NCBI GenBank assembly: GCA_009846005.1
Contig: VXYL01000088.1
Coordinates: forward strand, 27,504-91,503
Direction of reading: 5' to 3'
From: Gammaproteobacteria bacterium
GTDB lineage: Bacteria > Pseudomonadota > Gammaproteobacteria > Pseudomonadales > Azotimanducaceae
DNA: 64,000 nucleotides
The position numbers were made by a program, and so were the translations under genes. Every line of letters begins with the position of its first letter. Position 1 is the stretch's first letter. Under the pieces are notes generated by a model, which saw only the letters and a list, made by a program, of their open reading frames with translations, was not told the DNA's origin and searched no databases. Below are positions 1-9,329 of the stretch, piece after piece.

Positions 1-1089
1 GACCACGGCAGCGGGTTTGAAGCGTTTCGCGTAGGTAAGCGCGTCGCAGAGCACCAGCCGGCCTTCTGCATCGGTGTTGATGATCTCGACCGTCTTACCC
101 GACATCGTGGTGACGATGTCGCTGGGTCGGGATGCCCTGCCTCCGGGCATGTTTTCGGCCGCGGCGGCCATGGCGATCAGGTTGATGGGAAGCTCGGCGG
201 TGATCGCGGCTTTCATCGCGCCGAGCACGCTGGCCGCGCCGCACATGTCCCATTTCATCTCCTCCATGCTCGCCGAGGGCTTGATGCTGATGCCCCCCGT
301 ATCGAAGGTGATGCCCTTGCCGAGAAGAACCACGGGCTTGTCGCCCCGATTGCCGCCCTTGTAGCTGACGATGATCAACTTGGCCGGGGTGGCGCTTCCC
401 CGGGTCACTGAAAGGAACGCGCCCATGCCCAGTTCGGACATCTTCTTCTCGTCCAGCACGGTGGTCGTCACGTTGGCCGCACCTCGCGAGAGCGTGCGCG
501 CTGCACGGGCGAGAAAGGTGGGATTGCAGACATTCGGTGGCTGGTTGCCGAGATCCTTGGCTAGGGCGAGCCCGTCGTCGAGTGCCTGCGCATGGTCGAC
601 GGCGCGGCGCGTCTTGGCGCGCTGGCGGGACAATATGCCGACCCGACGAAGCTTGGCGTCTTTTTCCTTGGTGGACTTGTAGGGCGTGAACCGATAGCTG
701 GTGTGGGACACCGCGGCAAGCATCGTTCGGGTCTTCCAATAGGCATCCGCGCCGCCGGCGTCGAAGTCGTCCAGGCACACGGTCGCGTCGGCCACGTCGA
801 GGGCGGCGACGGCCGATGCCATGGCTTTCGCGTCCCGCCGGAACGCCGCAGCTCTCGTTGCCTCGTCGGCGTCCTTGTCGTCGGCACCGACGATCAACAG
901 GCGCGAAGGTCGTCCCTTGAGGAACACCCGGGCAACGCCGCCCGACTTGCCCTTCGTGCCGCTGAGCACCAGGTCGACCTGCTCGCTGACGCCCATCGCG
1001 GCGGCGACGTCCGGTGCGGTTCTGCGAGGCACGACAAGACAGTCGGTCGCCACCGAGGCCGCGTTCCCCGTTCTCGATGCATACCGCAT
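1..1089 (-). CDS. pepA: leucyl aminopeptidase (M17), C-terminus outside window
   Basis: Cytosolic M17 aminopeptidase that releases N-terminal residues using two metal ions. Translation from the ATG at 1089 gives 363 residues and runs off the left edge. Family signatures are clear: the metal-binding GKGITFDTGGISIKPS stretch, MCGAASVLGAM, and the NTDAEGRLVLCDALTY motif near the truncated end, holding catalytic and metal ligands (Asp, Lys, Asp, Glu, Arg). About 130-140 C-terminal residues are expected beyond the edge. A G-rich Shine-Dalgarno precedes the ATG. The gene is divergent from lptF with only 45 bp between the starts, the usual gammaproteobacterial pepA/lptF arrangement, so the promoters must overlap. 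Confidence 0.95.
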   Translation of the reverse strand, partial: MRYASRTGNAASVATDCLVVPRRTAPDVAAAMGVSEQVDLVLSGTKGKSGGVARVFLKGRPSRLLIVGADDKDADEATRAAAFRRDAKAMASAVAALDVADATVCLDDFDAGGADAYWKTRTMLAAVSHTSYRFTPYKSTKEKDAKLRRVGILSRQRAKTRRAVDHAQALDDGLALAKDLGNQPPNVCNPTFLARAARTLSRGAANVTTTVLDEKKMSELGMGAFLSVTRGSATPAKLIIVSYKGGNRGDKPVVLLGKGITFDTGGISIKPSASMEEMKWDMCGAASVLGAMKAAITAELPINLIAMAAAAENMPGGRASRPSDIVTTMSGKTVEIINTDAEGRLVLCDALTYAKRFKPAAVV

Positions 1090-1134
1090 AATCGATCCCC
1101 CCGTTCGCCCGCAGCATTCTAGCGGAATAGTCAT

Positions 1135-2253
1135 GTGACAGTAGCAACCGCGCAGTTGAGATCATCACCGGGGCATGTCGCCGCCCGCTACGTGGCGCGG
1201 GAACTCACACTCGTGTTTCTTGGCGTGTTCGCCTTGCTCTTGATCATTGGCTTGAGCGCCCGCTTCATCGGATTCCTGCAGGGGGCCGCAGACGGCCGTT
1301 TCACCGCCGAGGCGTTATGGCTGTTGCTCGCCCTGCGGATTCCCGAGTTCGTGCAGGTGACCGCGCCGTTCGCGTTGTTCCTCGCCTTGCTGCTGACATT
1401 CGGACGCCTGCATGCCGAGCGCGAGTACGCGGTCCTGGCGACGGCGGGCGCGAGCCCGGGCCGTTTCCTGCGCTGGCTATTGGGCGTTGTCCTCCCGGTC
1501 GCGGCGGCGGTGGCCGTGTTCTCGTTGGTCGTGACGCCCGAGGCGCGCAAGCTCTACGCCAACCTGTCCCTCGAACAGCTCGTCGACAGCGAACTCGATG
1601 CGCTTGTCCCCGGCGCCTTCCACACCCACGACAGCGGGCGCCGGGTCAGCTACGCCCAGTCGGTGGACCGCGCGACGAATCGCTTGGAGGGGGTGTTTCT
1701 CGCGGAACGCCAAGGTCCGGTCGAGGTCACGATCTGGGCCGATAGCGGCCGCCAGCACCGTCATCCCGTCACCCAAAGCCGGTTCCTGGAGTTGCGCAAC
1801 GGTGTGCGCTACGAGGGTCGCCCCGGCGAGGCCGGCTACCGGGTGGTCGAGTTCGAGAGGCTGGGACAACGCCTGGAGCGGGCGGCGCCGATGCCGCTCG
1901 TTGATGCCCGCAGTTTCCGGTCCCGGGATCTCGACACCAATGACCCGAAGCAGGCGGCCGAACTGCACGGCCGGATTGCCTGGCCGTTGATGACGGTCAT
2001 CGCCGCCCTCGCCGCGTTCGGCATGGCCAGACCCCAGCCGCGCTCGGGCCGGTTCGCCCGAACGGTGCCCGGGGTCGCGCTCTTCGTCGCCTACTATCTC
2101 GCTTTGGTGTTTGCGCAGGATGGCATCGCCGAAGGGGTCGTGCCCCGCTTCGTCGGTCTGTGGTTCGTGCATGCGGTCATGCTCGCGGTCGCCGTGTGGT
2201 TGATTCAGAGCGGGACGCGTCCGGCAGGTCGTCTCTGGCCCTTTCGACCATGA
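1135..2253 (+). CDS. lptF: LPS export ABC transporter permease LptF
   Basis: Inner-membrane subunit of the LptB2FG complex, which extracts lipopolysaccharide and passes it to LptC and the periplasmic bridge. The 372-residue product starts at a GTG and has the LptF/LptG layout: two N-terminal membrane segments (about 25-95), a third near 120-140, a large periplasmic beta-jellyroll region (about 150-270) and three C-terminal membrane segments. The sequence HAEREYAVLATAGASPGR in the first cytoplasmic loop is the coupling-helix region that contacts LptB. It overlaps lptG by 4 bp (ATGA), implying translational coupling. Confidence 0.95.
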   Translation: MTVATAQLRSSPGHVAARYVARELTLVFLGVFALLLIIGLSARFIGFLQGAADGRFTAEALWLLLALRIPEFVQVTAPFALFLALLLTFGRLHAEREYAVLATAGASPGRFLRWLLGVVLPVAAAVAVFSLVVTPEARKLYANLSLEQLVDSELDALVPGAFHTHDSGRRVSYAQSVDRATNRLEGVFLAERQGPVEVTIWADSGRQHRHPVTQSRFLELRNGVRYEGRPGEAGYRVVEFERLGQRLERAAPMPLVDARSFRSRDLDTNDPKQAAELHGRIAWPLMTVIAALAAFGMARPQPRSGRFARTVPGVALFVAYYLALVFAQDGIAEGVVPRFVGLWFVHAVMLAVAVWLIQSGTRPAGRLWPFRP

Positions 2254-3326
2254 TTGGCGGACAGATGGACCGCTACATCGCGGTCACGATCCTGAAATCG
2301 GCGGCGGTGGTGATCGCCTGCCTGCTCACCCTCCTGACCATGTTCACGCTGCTCGACGAGTTCCGCGACATCACACCGGGCTATACGAAGACCCACGCCC
2401 TGCAATACGTCCTGTTCAGCACGCCGCGGCAACTCTACGACCTCATGCCATACGGCGTGTTCATCGGTGCGCTCGTGGGACTCGGCGTGCTGGCGAGTCG
2501 TAGCGAACTCACCGTGCTACGCGGTGCCGGGACGTCAATGGCGCGGCTGTTCGGCGCGGCGAGCATCCCAGTGCTGATCCTTATCGGCGTGAACCAGGTG
2601 CTTGGCGAACTCGTCGCCTCGGCGGGCGAAACCGCGGCAGGCTCGCTCAAGCTCAGCGTGCAACGCGGCGACGGCGACGGGCGGATCGTCTCCTCGGCCT
2701 GGTACCGGGAGGGCCCGTTGATCACCAACGTCGGAGGCTTCGACGACAACGGCGAACTGATCGGAATCCGCCAGTACGAGTTCCAGGATGGCCGCATGAC
2801 CCGAAGCCGCCGCGCCGATCGCGCGCGCTACGTCGGCGACGGTGGCTACTGGCTGCTCGAGAACGTGGCCGAGACGCGCATCGACGCCCAGGGCTCAAGT
2901 GTCCATCAGTACACCGAGATGCCTTGGCGCATACACGCGAACCCCGAACTCCTGAGTGCGAAAGCGCTGTTCGATCCCAGCAAGCTCTCGTTCGCGGACC
3001 TTCGTTTCCAGATCGACTACATGACGCGGGAAGGACTCGACCCGACCCGCTATGAGGTGTCGTTCTGGAGCAAGGCGCTGCAACCGTTGGCCGTACTCGG
3101 CCTCGTGCTGGTGGCCTTGGCGTTCGTGACGGGACCGTTGCGCGAGGCGGGACTCGGCGCCCGGCTCGGCGCGGGCATTGCGGTGGGACTGGCGTTCAAG
3201 TACCTGGTGGACGTGTTCGGACCGATGAGTGTGGTGTTCTCCATCCCGTCCTGGCTCGCGATGATGGTCCCGGTCGCTGTCACCTGGATTGCCGGCGTCA
3301 TGCTGGTGCGCCGCGTGGCTTCGTGA
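2250..3326 (+). CDS. lptG: LPS export ABC transporter permease LptG
   Basis: Second permease of the lipopolysaccharide exporter, partner of LptF. I use the ATG at 2250, which overlaps the lptF stop as ATGA and gives 358 residues, close to the usual ~360; the frame remains open upstream to 2160 but that part lies inside lptF. Membrane segments fall at about 15-35, 60-80, 100-120 and three near the C-terminus, with the periplasmic domain between. The loop SRSELTVLRGAGTSMARL matches the LptB-contact helix of the family. Its stop is 7 bp from the convergent RDD gene. Confidence 0.95.
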   Translation: MIGGQMDRYIAVTILKSAAVVIACLLTLLTMFTLLDEFRDITPGYTKTHALQYVLFSTPRQLYDLMPYGVFIGALVGLGVLASRSELTVLRGAGTSMARLFGAASIPVLILIGVNQVLGELVASAGETAAGSLKLSVQRGDGDGRIVSSAWYREGPLITNVGGFDDNGELIGIRQYEFQDGRMTRSRRADRARYVGDGGYWLLENVAETRIDAQGSSVHQYTEMPWRIHANPELLSAKALFDPSKLSFADLRFQIDYMTREGLDPTRYEVSFWSKALQPLAVLGLVLVALAFVTGPLREAGLGARLGAGIAVGLAFKYLVDVFGPMSVVFSIPSWLAMMVPVAVTWIAGVMLVRRVAS

Positions 3327-3333
3327 AGTTCGG

Positions 3334-3795
3334 CTAGTCGCGTACTCGGACGACGATACTGCCGGACAGCCGGTCAGACCAGGTCATGCGATCGCGGTCG
3401 AACCACATCCAGATGAATCCCAGGCCCAGGGTCGCGAAGCTCGCCATGCCGCCGATGAACCGGCCGAGCGCTTGTGTCGGCGTGAAAGGACCATCCGAGC
3501 GGATCCGAAGGTGCCACGCCAGCATGCCAATCGTCTGGCCGCGCCGACACCAGAAGAACGCCAGGAAACCGTACATCTCGAGGAACAGCAGCGTCTGGAC
3601 CCAGGCACCCAACACCGCGTCGCCGACCAGTGTCACCAGCGCCACGATGGTGAACACCCAGATCGCTAGGATGATCAGGGCGTCGTAGAGGATGGCCAGG
3701 AGCCGGTAACGCAGCGGTGCGACCGTCTCGCCGGGTTGGGTGTCCTCGGACTTGGGCGGTTCCGGACGGAAGTGGGTGTGCTTCTTGTCGTTCAT
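3334..3795 (-). CDS. RDD family membrane protein
   Basis: Small inner-membrane protein (153 residues) of the RDD family, named after conserved Arg and two Asp residues; the function is not settled, though some members act in ion or compatible-solute transport. The N-terminus is hydrophilic; the core starts with APLRYRLLAILYDALII (the Arg/Asp signature), then two membrane segments around 40-85, the GQTIGMLAWHLRI motif (RDD proteins typically show GQTxGK), a third hydrophobic helix, and a C-terminal WSDRLSGSIVV that carries another signature Asp. Only 3 bp separate it from the RES toxin gene upstream, so it could be co-transcribed with the toxin-antitoxin pair. Confidence 0.85.
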   Translation of the reverse strand: MNDKKHTHFRPEPPKSEDTQPGETVAPLRYRLLAILYDALIILAIWVFTIVALVTLVGDAVLGAWVQTLLFLEMYGFLAFFWCRRGQTIGMLAWHLRIRSDGPFTPTQALGRFIGGMASFATLGLGFIWMWFDRDRMTWSDRLSGSIVVRVRD

Positions 3796-3798
3796 GGG

Positions 3799-4311
3799 TC
3801 AGCAGGGCAACCGTCCGAAGTCGTCGATCAGTTCGACTCGGCACTCGTCGTGGCGACTCCAGAGCACCAAGTTGGCTGCGTCCGGACGCGACCCCGGTGC
3901 TTGGCTAGGGGCTATCGCACCGTGGGCACCTTCGCCGATGAGACGGTCGGCCAGTCGCCACGTGGGCGGGGTGTGGCCTTGGTCAGACAGGTCTTCCCAC
4001 GCGCATGCTAAGTCCTCTGCCGCTATCTTAAGTGTCGAAAGAACGTGGCCTCGTCTGAGGTCGGCCACCCTTGCGCAGTCGACGTCGTACGCGACCAGAG
4101 TCATCGGTTGAGGTTTGAACACGAAAGCCTGCTGTGCCTCGGACCACGCGGTCATTGGGTCAAGGGACATATAGAGCGTCGGCGTGCCCTCTCGATTGAA
4201 CCGCCCACCGTGGCGAGCGGCGCCCTCGCCACTCAACGGATCGCCTGCCCAACGCGGATTGTGAGCCCGGTAGGTGCGTCCGATGAAGTGGGTCCATGGA
4301 GTCTCCGTCAA
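3799..4311 (-). CDS. RES-domain toxin of a type II toxin-antitoxin pair
   Basis: RES-domain protein of 170 residues. Characterised RES toxins degrade NAD+ or transfer ADP-ribose, stopping growth. The conserved core is visible: TYRAHNPRWAGDPLSGEGA, then RHGGRFNREGTPTLYMS with the family's Arg and Tyr, MTAWSEAQ with the Glu, and a C-terminal LVLWSRHDECRVELID. The start ATG overlaps the antitoxin stop (4308-4311, ATGA), the order antitoxin-toxin is usual for RES/Xre pairs, and the length fits the family. The specific reaction (NADase versus transferase) cannot be told from sequence. Confidence 0.9.
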   Translation of the reverse strand: MTETPWTHFIGRTYRAHNPRWAGDPLSGEGAARHGGRFNREGTPTLYMSLDPMTAWSEAQQAFVFKPQPMTLVAYDVDCARVADLRRGHVLSTLKIAAEDLACAWEDLSDQGHTPPTWRLADRLIGEGAHGAIAPSQAPGSRPDAANLVLWSRHDECRVELIDDFGRLPC

Positions 4312-4673
4312 GCGTATCCACCCTCGGCGACGCGCCGGAGGTAGGCTCTAAGTGCATCGGCGCGTCCCGCCTTTAGAAGATCCTCCGCCGTAAGATCGCC
4401 GAACGACGGCAGCGGTTGTGACCGAAACCACGCCAAGGCCTGTACCGGTCCGCCGCACCAGTCCGAGACGCGGTTCAGGATTTCCACGGTTTCGCGAAGG
4501 CGCTTCTGGGTGCTGAGGCTTCGTATGCGGAGGCGCTTCGAGACCGCTTCACGACGTAGTCCCGTGATGTTCGAAAGCTCGGTCTGCGTGACGCGAAGTA
4601 CGCGAGCCAGTGCTTTCGGCGCGATGTAGCCGTCGTCTGTGATCGTCTCTTGAACCAGATTGGTCGCTGGCAC
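4308..4673 (-). CDS. Xre/MbcA/ParS-type antitoxin (DUF2384)
   Basis: Antitoxin of 121 residues that should neutralise the RES toxin and repress its own promoter. It has an Xre-like helix-turn-helix at about 17-55 (ALARVLRVTQTELSNITGL followed by REAVSKRLR), then the MbcA/ParS/Xre toxin-binding region near 57-120 (RETVEILNRVSDWCGGPVQALAWFRSQP). The Pro-Leu-Pro, Gly and AEDLLKAGRADALRAYLRR tail is typical of DUF2384 proteins. A promoter and a short inverted repeat lie just upstream (separate entries). Confidence 0.9.
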   Translation of the reverse strand: MPATNLVQETITDDGYIAPKALARVLRVTQTELSNITGLRREAVSKRLRIRSLSTQKRLRETVEILNRVSDWCGGPVQALAWFRSQPLPSFGDLTAEDLLKAGRADALRAYLRRVAEGGYA

Positions 4674-4688
4674 AGCGAAGACTCATGT

Positions 4689-4738
4689 TGAAGCCCTGAA
4701 TTGGGCTGAATTATGAGACATCAGGTTGGATCAAGCAA
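4689..4738 (-). promoter_or_regulatory. promoter and candidate operator of the Xre/RES pair
   Basis: On the minus strand, TTGCTT (4733-4738) and CATAAT (4710-4715) are separated by 17 bp, a good sigma-70 pattern for an otherwise GC-rich region. Directly downstream, AGCCC and GGGCT (4692-4696 and 4703-4707) form an inverted repeat with a 6-bp spacer, between the -10 box and the antitoxin start at 4673. Antitoxins of this class usually bind such repeats to repress themselves; that use here is inference. Confidence 0.5.
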
Positions 4739-4836
4739 TTCTCGGCGTCAAGTTGCCGTGGGTCGAAACGCGACCACTTCGCGCTGGAATTGCTTCCCGA
4801 AGCAGTTACCATTCTCCGGCTGCACAGGGAGGCAAT

Positions 4837-7017
4837 ATGACCGAGAGAGTCGACCGCCACGGACTCAGGGTGGCGAGGGAACTGGACGATTTCATCAATG
4901 CTGAGGCCCTGCCCGGAACGGGCGTCGATGCCGATGCGTTCTGGTCCGGATTCAGCACCATCGTCGGCGATCTGGCCCCGAAGAACCGCGCCCTGCTCGC
5001 TAAGCGCGACGAACTCCAGGCGAAGATCGACGCCTGGCATGTCGAACGGCGCGGCCAGCGCCACGACCCGGCGTCGTACAAGGCGTTCCTCGCCGAGATC
5101 GGCTATCTGGTGCCGGAAGGGGACGACTTCGAGATTGCGACGGCGAACGTCGATGCCGAGATCGCCAATACCGCCGGGCCGCAGCTTGTCGTGCCGGTCA
5201 TGAACGCCCGCTTCGCGCTGAATGCCGCCAATGCGCGCTGGGGCAGCCTCTACGACGCGTTCTACGGTACGGACATCATTCCCGAATCCCCGGGGCGGGA
5301 GAAAGGCACCGCCTACAACCCGGCGCGTGGCGAGTTGGTGATCGCACGGGCCGCCCGGGAACTCGATGCCGTGGTGCCCCTCGACGGCGCAAGCCACGCG
5401 GATGTCACGGCCTACGAGATTGTCGGCGACGGCGGTGGCTACGCCCTGCGGGCCAACACGAAGGCCGGCAGCGCGACCTTGGCGGATGCCGGGCAGTTCG
5501 TCGGCTTCGTCGGTGCAGGATCCGGCGAGCCCGCCGCCGTGCTCCTGCGCCACAACGGCTTGCACGTCGAGATCCAGATCGACCGGTCGCACGATGTCGG
5601 TGCCGCACATCCCGCGGGGGTCAAGGACGTGGTGCTCGAGTCCGCCATTACGACCATCCAGGACTGCGAAGACTCCGTGGCCGCCGTGGACGCCGAGGAC
5701 AAGACCCTCGTCTACCGCAATTGGCTGGGCCTGATGACCGGCGGGCTCGAGGAGACGTTCGAGAAAGGCGGCGAGACCGTCCACCGCACGTTGGTGGGTG
5801 ACCGGTCGTATACCGCCACGGACGGGAGCGAACTGACCCTGCCGGGGCGCAGCCTGCTCCTGGTACGCAATGTCGGCCACCTCATGACCAACGACGCCAT
5901 TCTCGATGCCGACGGCAACGAGATCTTCGAAGGCATCCTCGACGCCGTCGTCACGAGTCTCTGCGCCGTTCATGACTTGAAGGACTTAAGCAAGGTACGC
6001 AACAGCCGCACCGGCAGCGTCTACATCGTCAAGCCCAAGATGCACGGCCCCGAGGAAACGGCGTTCACCTGCGAACTGTTCGACCGTGTCGAGGACCTCC
6101 TCGGGCTCGCCCGCAACACGGTGAAGGTCGGCGTCATGGACGAGGAACGCCGGACCAGTCTGAACCTCCGCGAGTGCATCCGCGCGGCCCGGGAGCGGAT
6201 CGTCTTCATCAACACGGGATTCCTGGATCGCACCGGCGACGAGATCCACACCAGCATGAAAGCCGGCGCCATGGTGCGGAAGGAGCCGATGAAACAGGAG
6301 ATATGGATCCTCGCCTACGAGGACGCCAACGTCGACGCGGGCCTCGCCACGGGCTTTCCGGGACGCGCGCAGATCGGCAAAGGCATGTGGCCCAAGCCCG
6401 ACGAGATGCTGGAGATGCTCGAGACCAAGGCCAACCATCCCACGGCAGGTGCCGACTGCGCCTGGGTGCCGTCGCCCACGGCGGCGACGCTCCACGCGCT
6501 GCACTACCACCGCGTCGATGTCGCGGCGCGGCAGGACGAGTTGGCAACCCGCGCGAGGGCAAGCGTCGACGACATATTGACCATTCCGCTGCTCGCCGGC
6601 GAGAACCTCGCCTCGGCGGACATCCAGCGCGAACTCGACAACAACGCGCAGGGCATCCTGGGCTACGTCGTGCGGTGGATCGATCAGGGCATCGGCTGCT
6701 CGAAGGTTCCCGACATCAACGACGTGGGTCTGATGGAGGACCGCGCGACCTGCCGGATCTCCAGCCAGCACATCGCCAACTGGCTGCATCACGGCATCGT
6801 CGAAGAAGGCGTGGTCCGTGCCACCATGGAACGCATGGCCGCTGTCGTCGACCGCCAGAACGCGGACGATCCGGACTACCGGAACATGGCCCCCGATTTC
6901 GACTCGAGCATTGCCTTCCAGGCGGCGTGCGATCTCGTGTTCAAGGGGCGCGAGTTGCCGAACGGCTATACCGAGCCGGTGCTGCATGCACGCCGGCGGG
7001 AGGCCAAGGCCCGGTAA
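4837..7017 (+). CDS. glcB: malate synthase G
   Basis: Condenses glyoxylate with acetyl-CoA to malate in the glyoxylate/glycolate pathways; cytosolic monomer. The ATG at 4837 follows a GGGAGG ribosome site and gives 726 residues, the normal size for isoform G (E. coli 723); the open frame extends upstream to 4726 but without a site. Diagnostic stretches include [55 protein letters not shown], the Mg-binding [19 protein letters not shown] region and [12 protein letters not shown]. No isocitrate lyase is in the window, so it may serve glycolate-derived glyoxylate or be paired with a lyase elsewhere. The next gene overlaps its stop by 1 bp. Confidence 0.97.
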   Translation: MTERVDRHGLRVARELDDFINAEALPGTGVDADAFWSGFSTIVGDLAPKNRALLAKRDELQAKIDAWHVERRGQRHDPASYKAFLAEIGYLVPEGDDFEIATANVDAEIANTAGPQLVVPVMNARFALNAANARWGSLYDAFYGTDIIPESPGREKGTAYNPARGELVIARAARELDAVVPLDGASHADVTAYEIVGDGGGYALRANTKAGSATLADAGQFVGFVGAGSGEPAAVLLRHNGLHVEIQIDRSHDVGAAHPAGVKDVVLESAITTIQDCEDSVAAVDAEDKTLVYRNWLGLMTGGLEETFEKGGETVHRTLVGDRSYTATDGSELTLPGRSLLLVRNVGHLMTNDAILDADGNEIFEGILDAVVTSLCAVHDLKDLSKVRNSRTGSVYIVKPKMHGPEETAFTCELFDRVEDLLGLARNTVKVGVMDEERRTSLNLRECIRAARERIVFINTGFLDRTGDEIHTSMKAGAMVRKEPMKQEIWILAYEDANVDAGLATGFPGRAQIGKGMWPKPDEMLEMLETKANHPTAGADCAWVPSPTAATLHALHYHRVDVAARQDELATRARASVDDILTIPLLAGENLASADIQRELDNNAQGILGYVVRWIDQGIGCSKVPDINDVGLMEDRATCRISSQHIANWLHHGIVEEGVVRATMERMAAVVDRQNADDPDYRNMAPDFDSSIAFQAACDLVFKGRELPNGYTEPVLHARRREAKAR

Positions 7018-8249
7018 TGGACATCGAAGTCCGGGACTACGACCACGAGCGCGACTTCGAGGCGGTGGATCGGATCTACCGCGAGGTGGGCTGGCTCGAG
7101 TCGGAGGACGATACAAAGGCCCATGAGGAACTCGCGCGCGCGGTCTACGAGGGGGTCGTGTTCTGCTTGGACGGGGAGGCCGAGTGTGCGGCGACGACCT
7201 CGCTCGGGGCCATCCGGCACCTCGAAACCGATCTCGATCTCGCCGTCGTCACCGGCGTCACGACCAGCCGCGTGGCCCGCAAGCTCGGGGCCGCCAAACG
7301 GGTCACCGCCGCCGCCATTGCCCAACGCGCGGAATCGGGCAGCGAGGTGGCCAGCCTCGGCATGTTCGAGCAAGGCTTTTATAACCGGCTAGGATTCGGT
7401 AGCGGGGCCTACTCGCGGATCGTCAAGTTCGATCCGGCGACACTGACGGTCGACCGGCGTTTCCGACCGCCGAAGCGTCTCACCAAGGACCACTGGCGCG
7501 ATGTCCACCACGCCATGCACGAACGTCGGCGCGGCCACGGGGGTTGCGTATTGCACACGCCCGAGATCATCCGCGGCGAACTGGCGTTCACGCGCAATCC
7601 CATCGGGCTCGGCTACTACGACGGCGGCACGCTGTCGCACTTCATCTGGGGACGGACCGAAGGCGAACACGGACCCTACCTAATCTGGTGGTACGCGTAC
7701 CGAACGCCGGAGCAACTGCTTGAACTCCTTGCATTGATCCGTTCGCTCGGCGACCAGGTGGCGGTCGTGGGTATGGAGGAGCCGGCGGACATCCAGTTCC
7801 AGGACATCCTCGAGACACCGTTCCGCAACCGGCGCTTGAGCGATGGCTCGAAATACGCGGGTTCCCACCGCACCCACGCATGGTGGCAGGCCCGGATGCT
7901 GGATGTTCCGAAGTGCCTCGCCAAGACCCACCTGGAGACCGACGACGTCGCGTTCAATCTGGAGCTCAGCGATCCCATCGCCGAACACGTGGAGGCGGGG
8001 TGCAACTGGCGGGGCGTGGCGGGCGACTATGTGGTCACCTTGGGCGAGCAGTCCTCTGCGCGCGGTGGTAGGGCAGCGTCGTTGCCGACCCTGCGCGCTT
8101 CGGTGGGTGCCTTCACCCGTGTTTGGCTGGGCGTAAGGAGCCCCTCCGTCCTGGCGCGTACCGATGACCTCAATGGGGAACCGAGCCTTCTCGCCGACCT
8201 CGATCGTGCCCTGCGGTTGCCGCAGCCCCATATCGGATGGGACTACTGA
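7017..8249 (+). CDS. Eis-like GNAT family N-acetyltransferase
   Basis: Protein of 410 residues with an N-terminal GNAT fold and long C-terminal extension, the layout of Eis/enhanced-intracellular-survival-type acetyltransferases (GNAT, second acetyl-transfer-like domain, sterol-carrier-like domain). Support: LDLAVVTGVTTSRVARKLGAAKRVTAAAI resembles the acetyl-CoA-binding region with its V-x-V-T...R-x-x-G-x-A pattern, and ASLGMFEQGFYNRLGFGSGAY is the GNAT motif B region (FYxxLGF). Substrate unknown; Eis proteins acetylate amines including aminoglycosides and peptides. Start ATG overlaps the malate synthase stop (TAATG), so it is translated with glcB. Confidence 0.7.
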   Translation: MDIEVRDYDHERDFEAVDRIYREVGWLESEDDTKAHEELARAVYEGVVFCLDGEAECAATTSLGAIRHLETDLDLAVVTGVTTSRVARKLGAAKRVTAAAIAQRAESGSEVASLGMFEQGFYNRLGFGSGAYSRIVKFDPATLTVDRRFRPPKRLTKDHWRDVHHAMHERRRGHGGCVLHTPEIIRGELAFTRNPIGLGYYDGGTLSHFIWGRTEGEHGPYLIWWYAYRTPEQLLELLALIRSLGDQVAVVGMEEPADIQFQDILETPFRNRRLSDGSKYAGSHRTHAWWQARMLDVPKCLAKTHLETDDVAFNLELSDPIAEHVEAGCNWRGVAGDYVVTLGEQSSARGGRAASLPTLRASVGAFTRVWLGVRSPSVLARTDDLNGEPSLLADLDRALRLPQPHIGWDY

Positions 8250-8267
8250 CTGCGGAATCGACCGGCG

Positions 8268-8624
8268 ATGGGCTTGAGTGGCGAGTGGGAGAACCAGAAC
8301 GGTTCCGTGCTGAGAATCGGTCCGGTCGAGAACGGCGCGTTCCAGGGAACCTTCCTATCCACCAAAGGCCGCGCGGTCCGGAACCGCGGCTACCCGGTTC
8401 GCGGCACCGTCAACGGCGAATTGCTGGCCTTCGCCGTCGACTTTGCGGACGACGTCGACAATCTGCACTCGATCTCCAACTTCACGGGTCGTTTGCATGA
8501 TGGCGTATTGCACACGGTTTGGGTACTCGCCCGGGAGTTCGAGGATGCGGAGCGCACCAAACCGACCCAGCCCTGGAACACGTTCATCGTCAATGCTGAT
8601 CGGTTCGTGAAACGCGCCGGCTGA
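8268..8624 (+). CDS. avidin/streptavidin-family small beta-barrel protein
   Basis: A 118-residue protein that aligns along its whole length with streptavidin despite being short and lacking a signal peptide. It begins LSGEWENQNGS (streptavidin GTWYNQLGS), then FQGTFLS (LTGTYES), HSISNFTGRL (HSATTWSGQY), HTVWVL (NTQWLL) and a terminal PWNTFIVNADRF (AWKSTLVGHDTF). By that alignment the biotin contacts Asn23, Ser27, Ser45, Ser88, Trp108, Trp120 and Asp128 are kept (N9, S13, S31, S68, W85, W103, D111), but Tyr43, Trp79 and Trp92 are Phe (29, 59, 72) and Arg84 is Asp64. Family membership is well supported; biotin binding is not certain. Between the acetyltransferase and a nitroreductase on the same strand. 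Confidence 0.75.
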   Translation: MGLSGEWENQNGSVLRIGPVENGAFQGTFLSTKGRAVRNRGYPVRGTVNGELLAFAVDFADDVDNLHSISNFTGRLHDGVLHTVWVLAREFEDAERTKPTQPWNTFIVNADRFVKRAG

Positions 8625-8674
8625 GGCCAGCGTGGTATGTTCCGGGACTTCGATGTAAGGAGGGAGGATCGGCC

Positions 8675-9304
8675 ATGGCCGATGAAATGGGCGTCTTCGA
8701 GACGATGTACAACTGCCGGGCGATGCGCCGGCTGAAGCCCGACCCGGTCCCGGAAGAACTCCTTCTCAAACTCATCGACGCCGCCAACCAGGCACCCACC
8801 GGGTCCAATGCCCAGGGAGCGCGCTGGATCGTGGTACGCGACCCGGAACAGCGGGCCAAGCTCGCGGCGTTGAACAAAACCGCCGTCGAGTCCTACATCG
8901 CGCCGGGCGGCGGGCGCGCGGCTGCGCTGCCTCACCAAAGCGCCGGCAAGCGACAGCGCATGCTGGCGGCGGTGTTGTGGCAGGCGGAGCACATGCAGGA
9001 CATCCCCGCGCTCGTGATCGCCTGCTACCAATTCGGTCAGCCGGTACGCCAGGGCCAGGCCATGGGCGGCGGATCGATCTGGCCCGCCGTACAGAACCTC
9101 CTGTTGGCGGCACGAGCCCTCGGTCTCGGCGCGGCACCGACCACCCTCGGGCTGGCGAACCGCGCGGCGGCCCGGGAGATCCTGGGGCTTCCGGACGACA
9201 TGGAGGCGTTCTGCCTGGTCCCGGTGGGCTATCCGATGGGTAACTTCGGTCCCGTTACCCGGATGCCGGTTCGGGAAACCATGCGTTGGGATCGCTGGGA
9301 TTAG
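8675..9304 (+). CDS. nitroreductase family FMN-dependent oxidoreductase
   Basis: NAD(P)H/FMN-dependent nitroreductase-fold enzyme, 209 residues, the normal size; acts as a dimer on nitro-, quinone- or enone-type substrates, the specific one being unknown. The FMN site is visible: CRAMRRLKPDPVPEE at the N-terminus (RxxR signature with Arg ligands), APTGSNAQGARWIVV, and near 150-185 the GSIWPAVQNLLLAARALGLG stretch followed by a C-terminal LVPVGYPMG. A GGAGG site precedes the ATG at 8675. Confidence 0.88.
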   Translation: MADEMGVFETMYNCRAMRRLKPDPVPEELLLKLIDAANQAPTGSNAQGARWIVVRDPEQRAKLAALNKTAVESYIAPGGGRAAALPHQSAGKRQRMLAAVLWQAEHMQDIPALVIACYQFGQPVRQGQAMGGGSIWPAVQNLLLAARALGLGAAPTTLGLANRAAAREILGLPDDMEAFCLVPVGYPMGNFGPVTRMPVRETMRWDRWD

Positions 9305-9329
9305 CCAACTGCGCGGCACGGTTCCGTTC

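Noticed and set aside
95..1168. Long minus-strand frame of 357 codons over the pepA region
   Set aside because: It is a shadow frame full of Arg/Gly; the real pepA frame (1-1089) is clear but open at the window edge.
6174..7016. In-frame upstream extension of the acetyltransferase gene
   Set aside because: It lies inside malate synthase and has shadow-like composition; the true start is ATG 7017.
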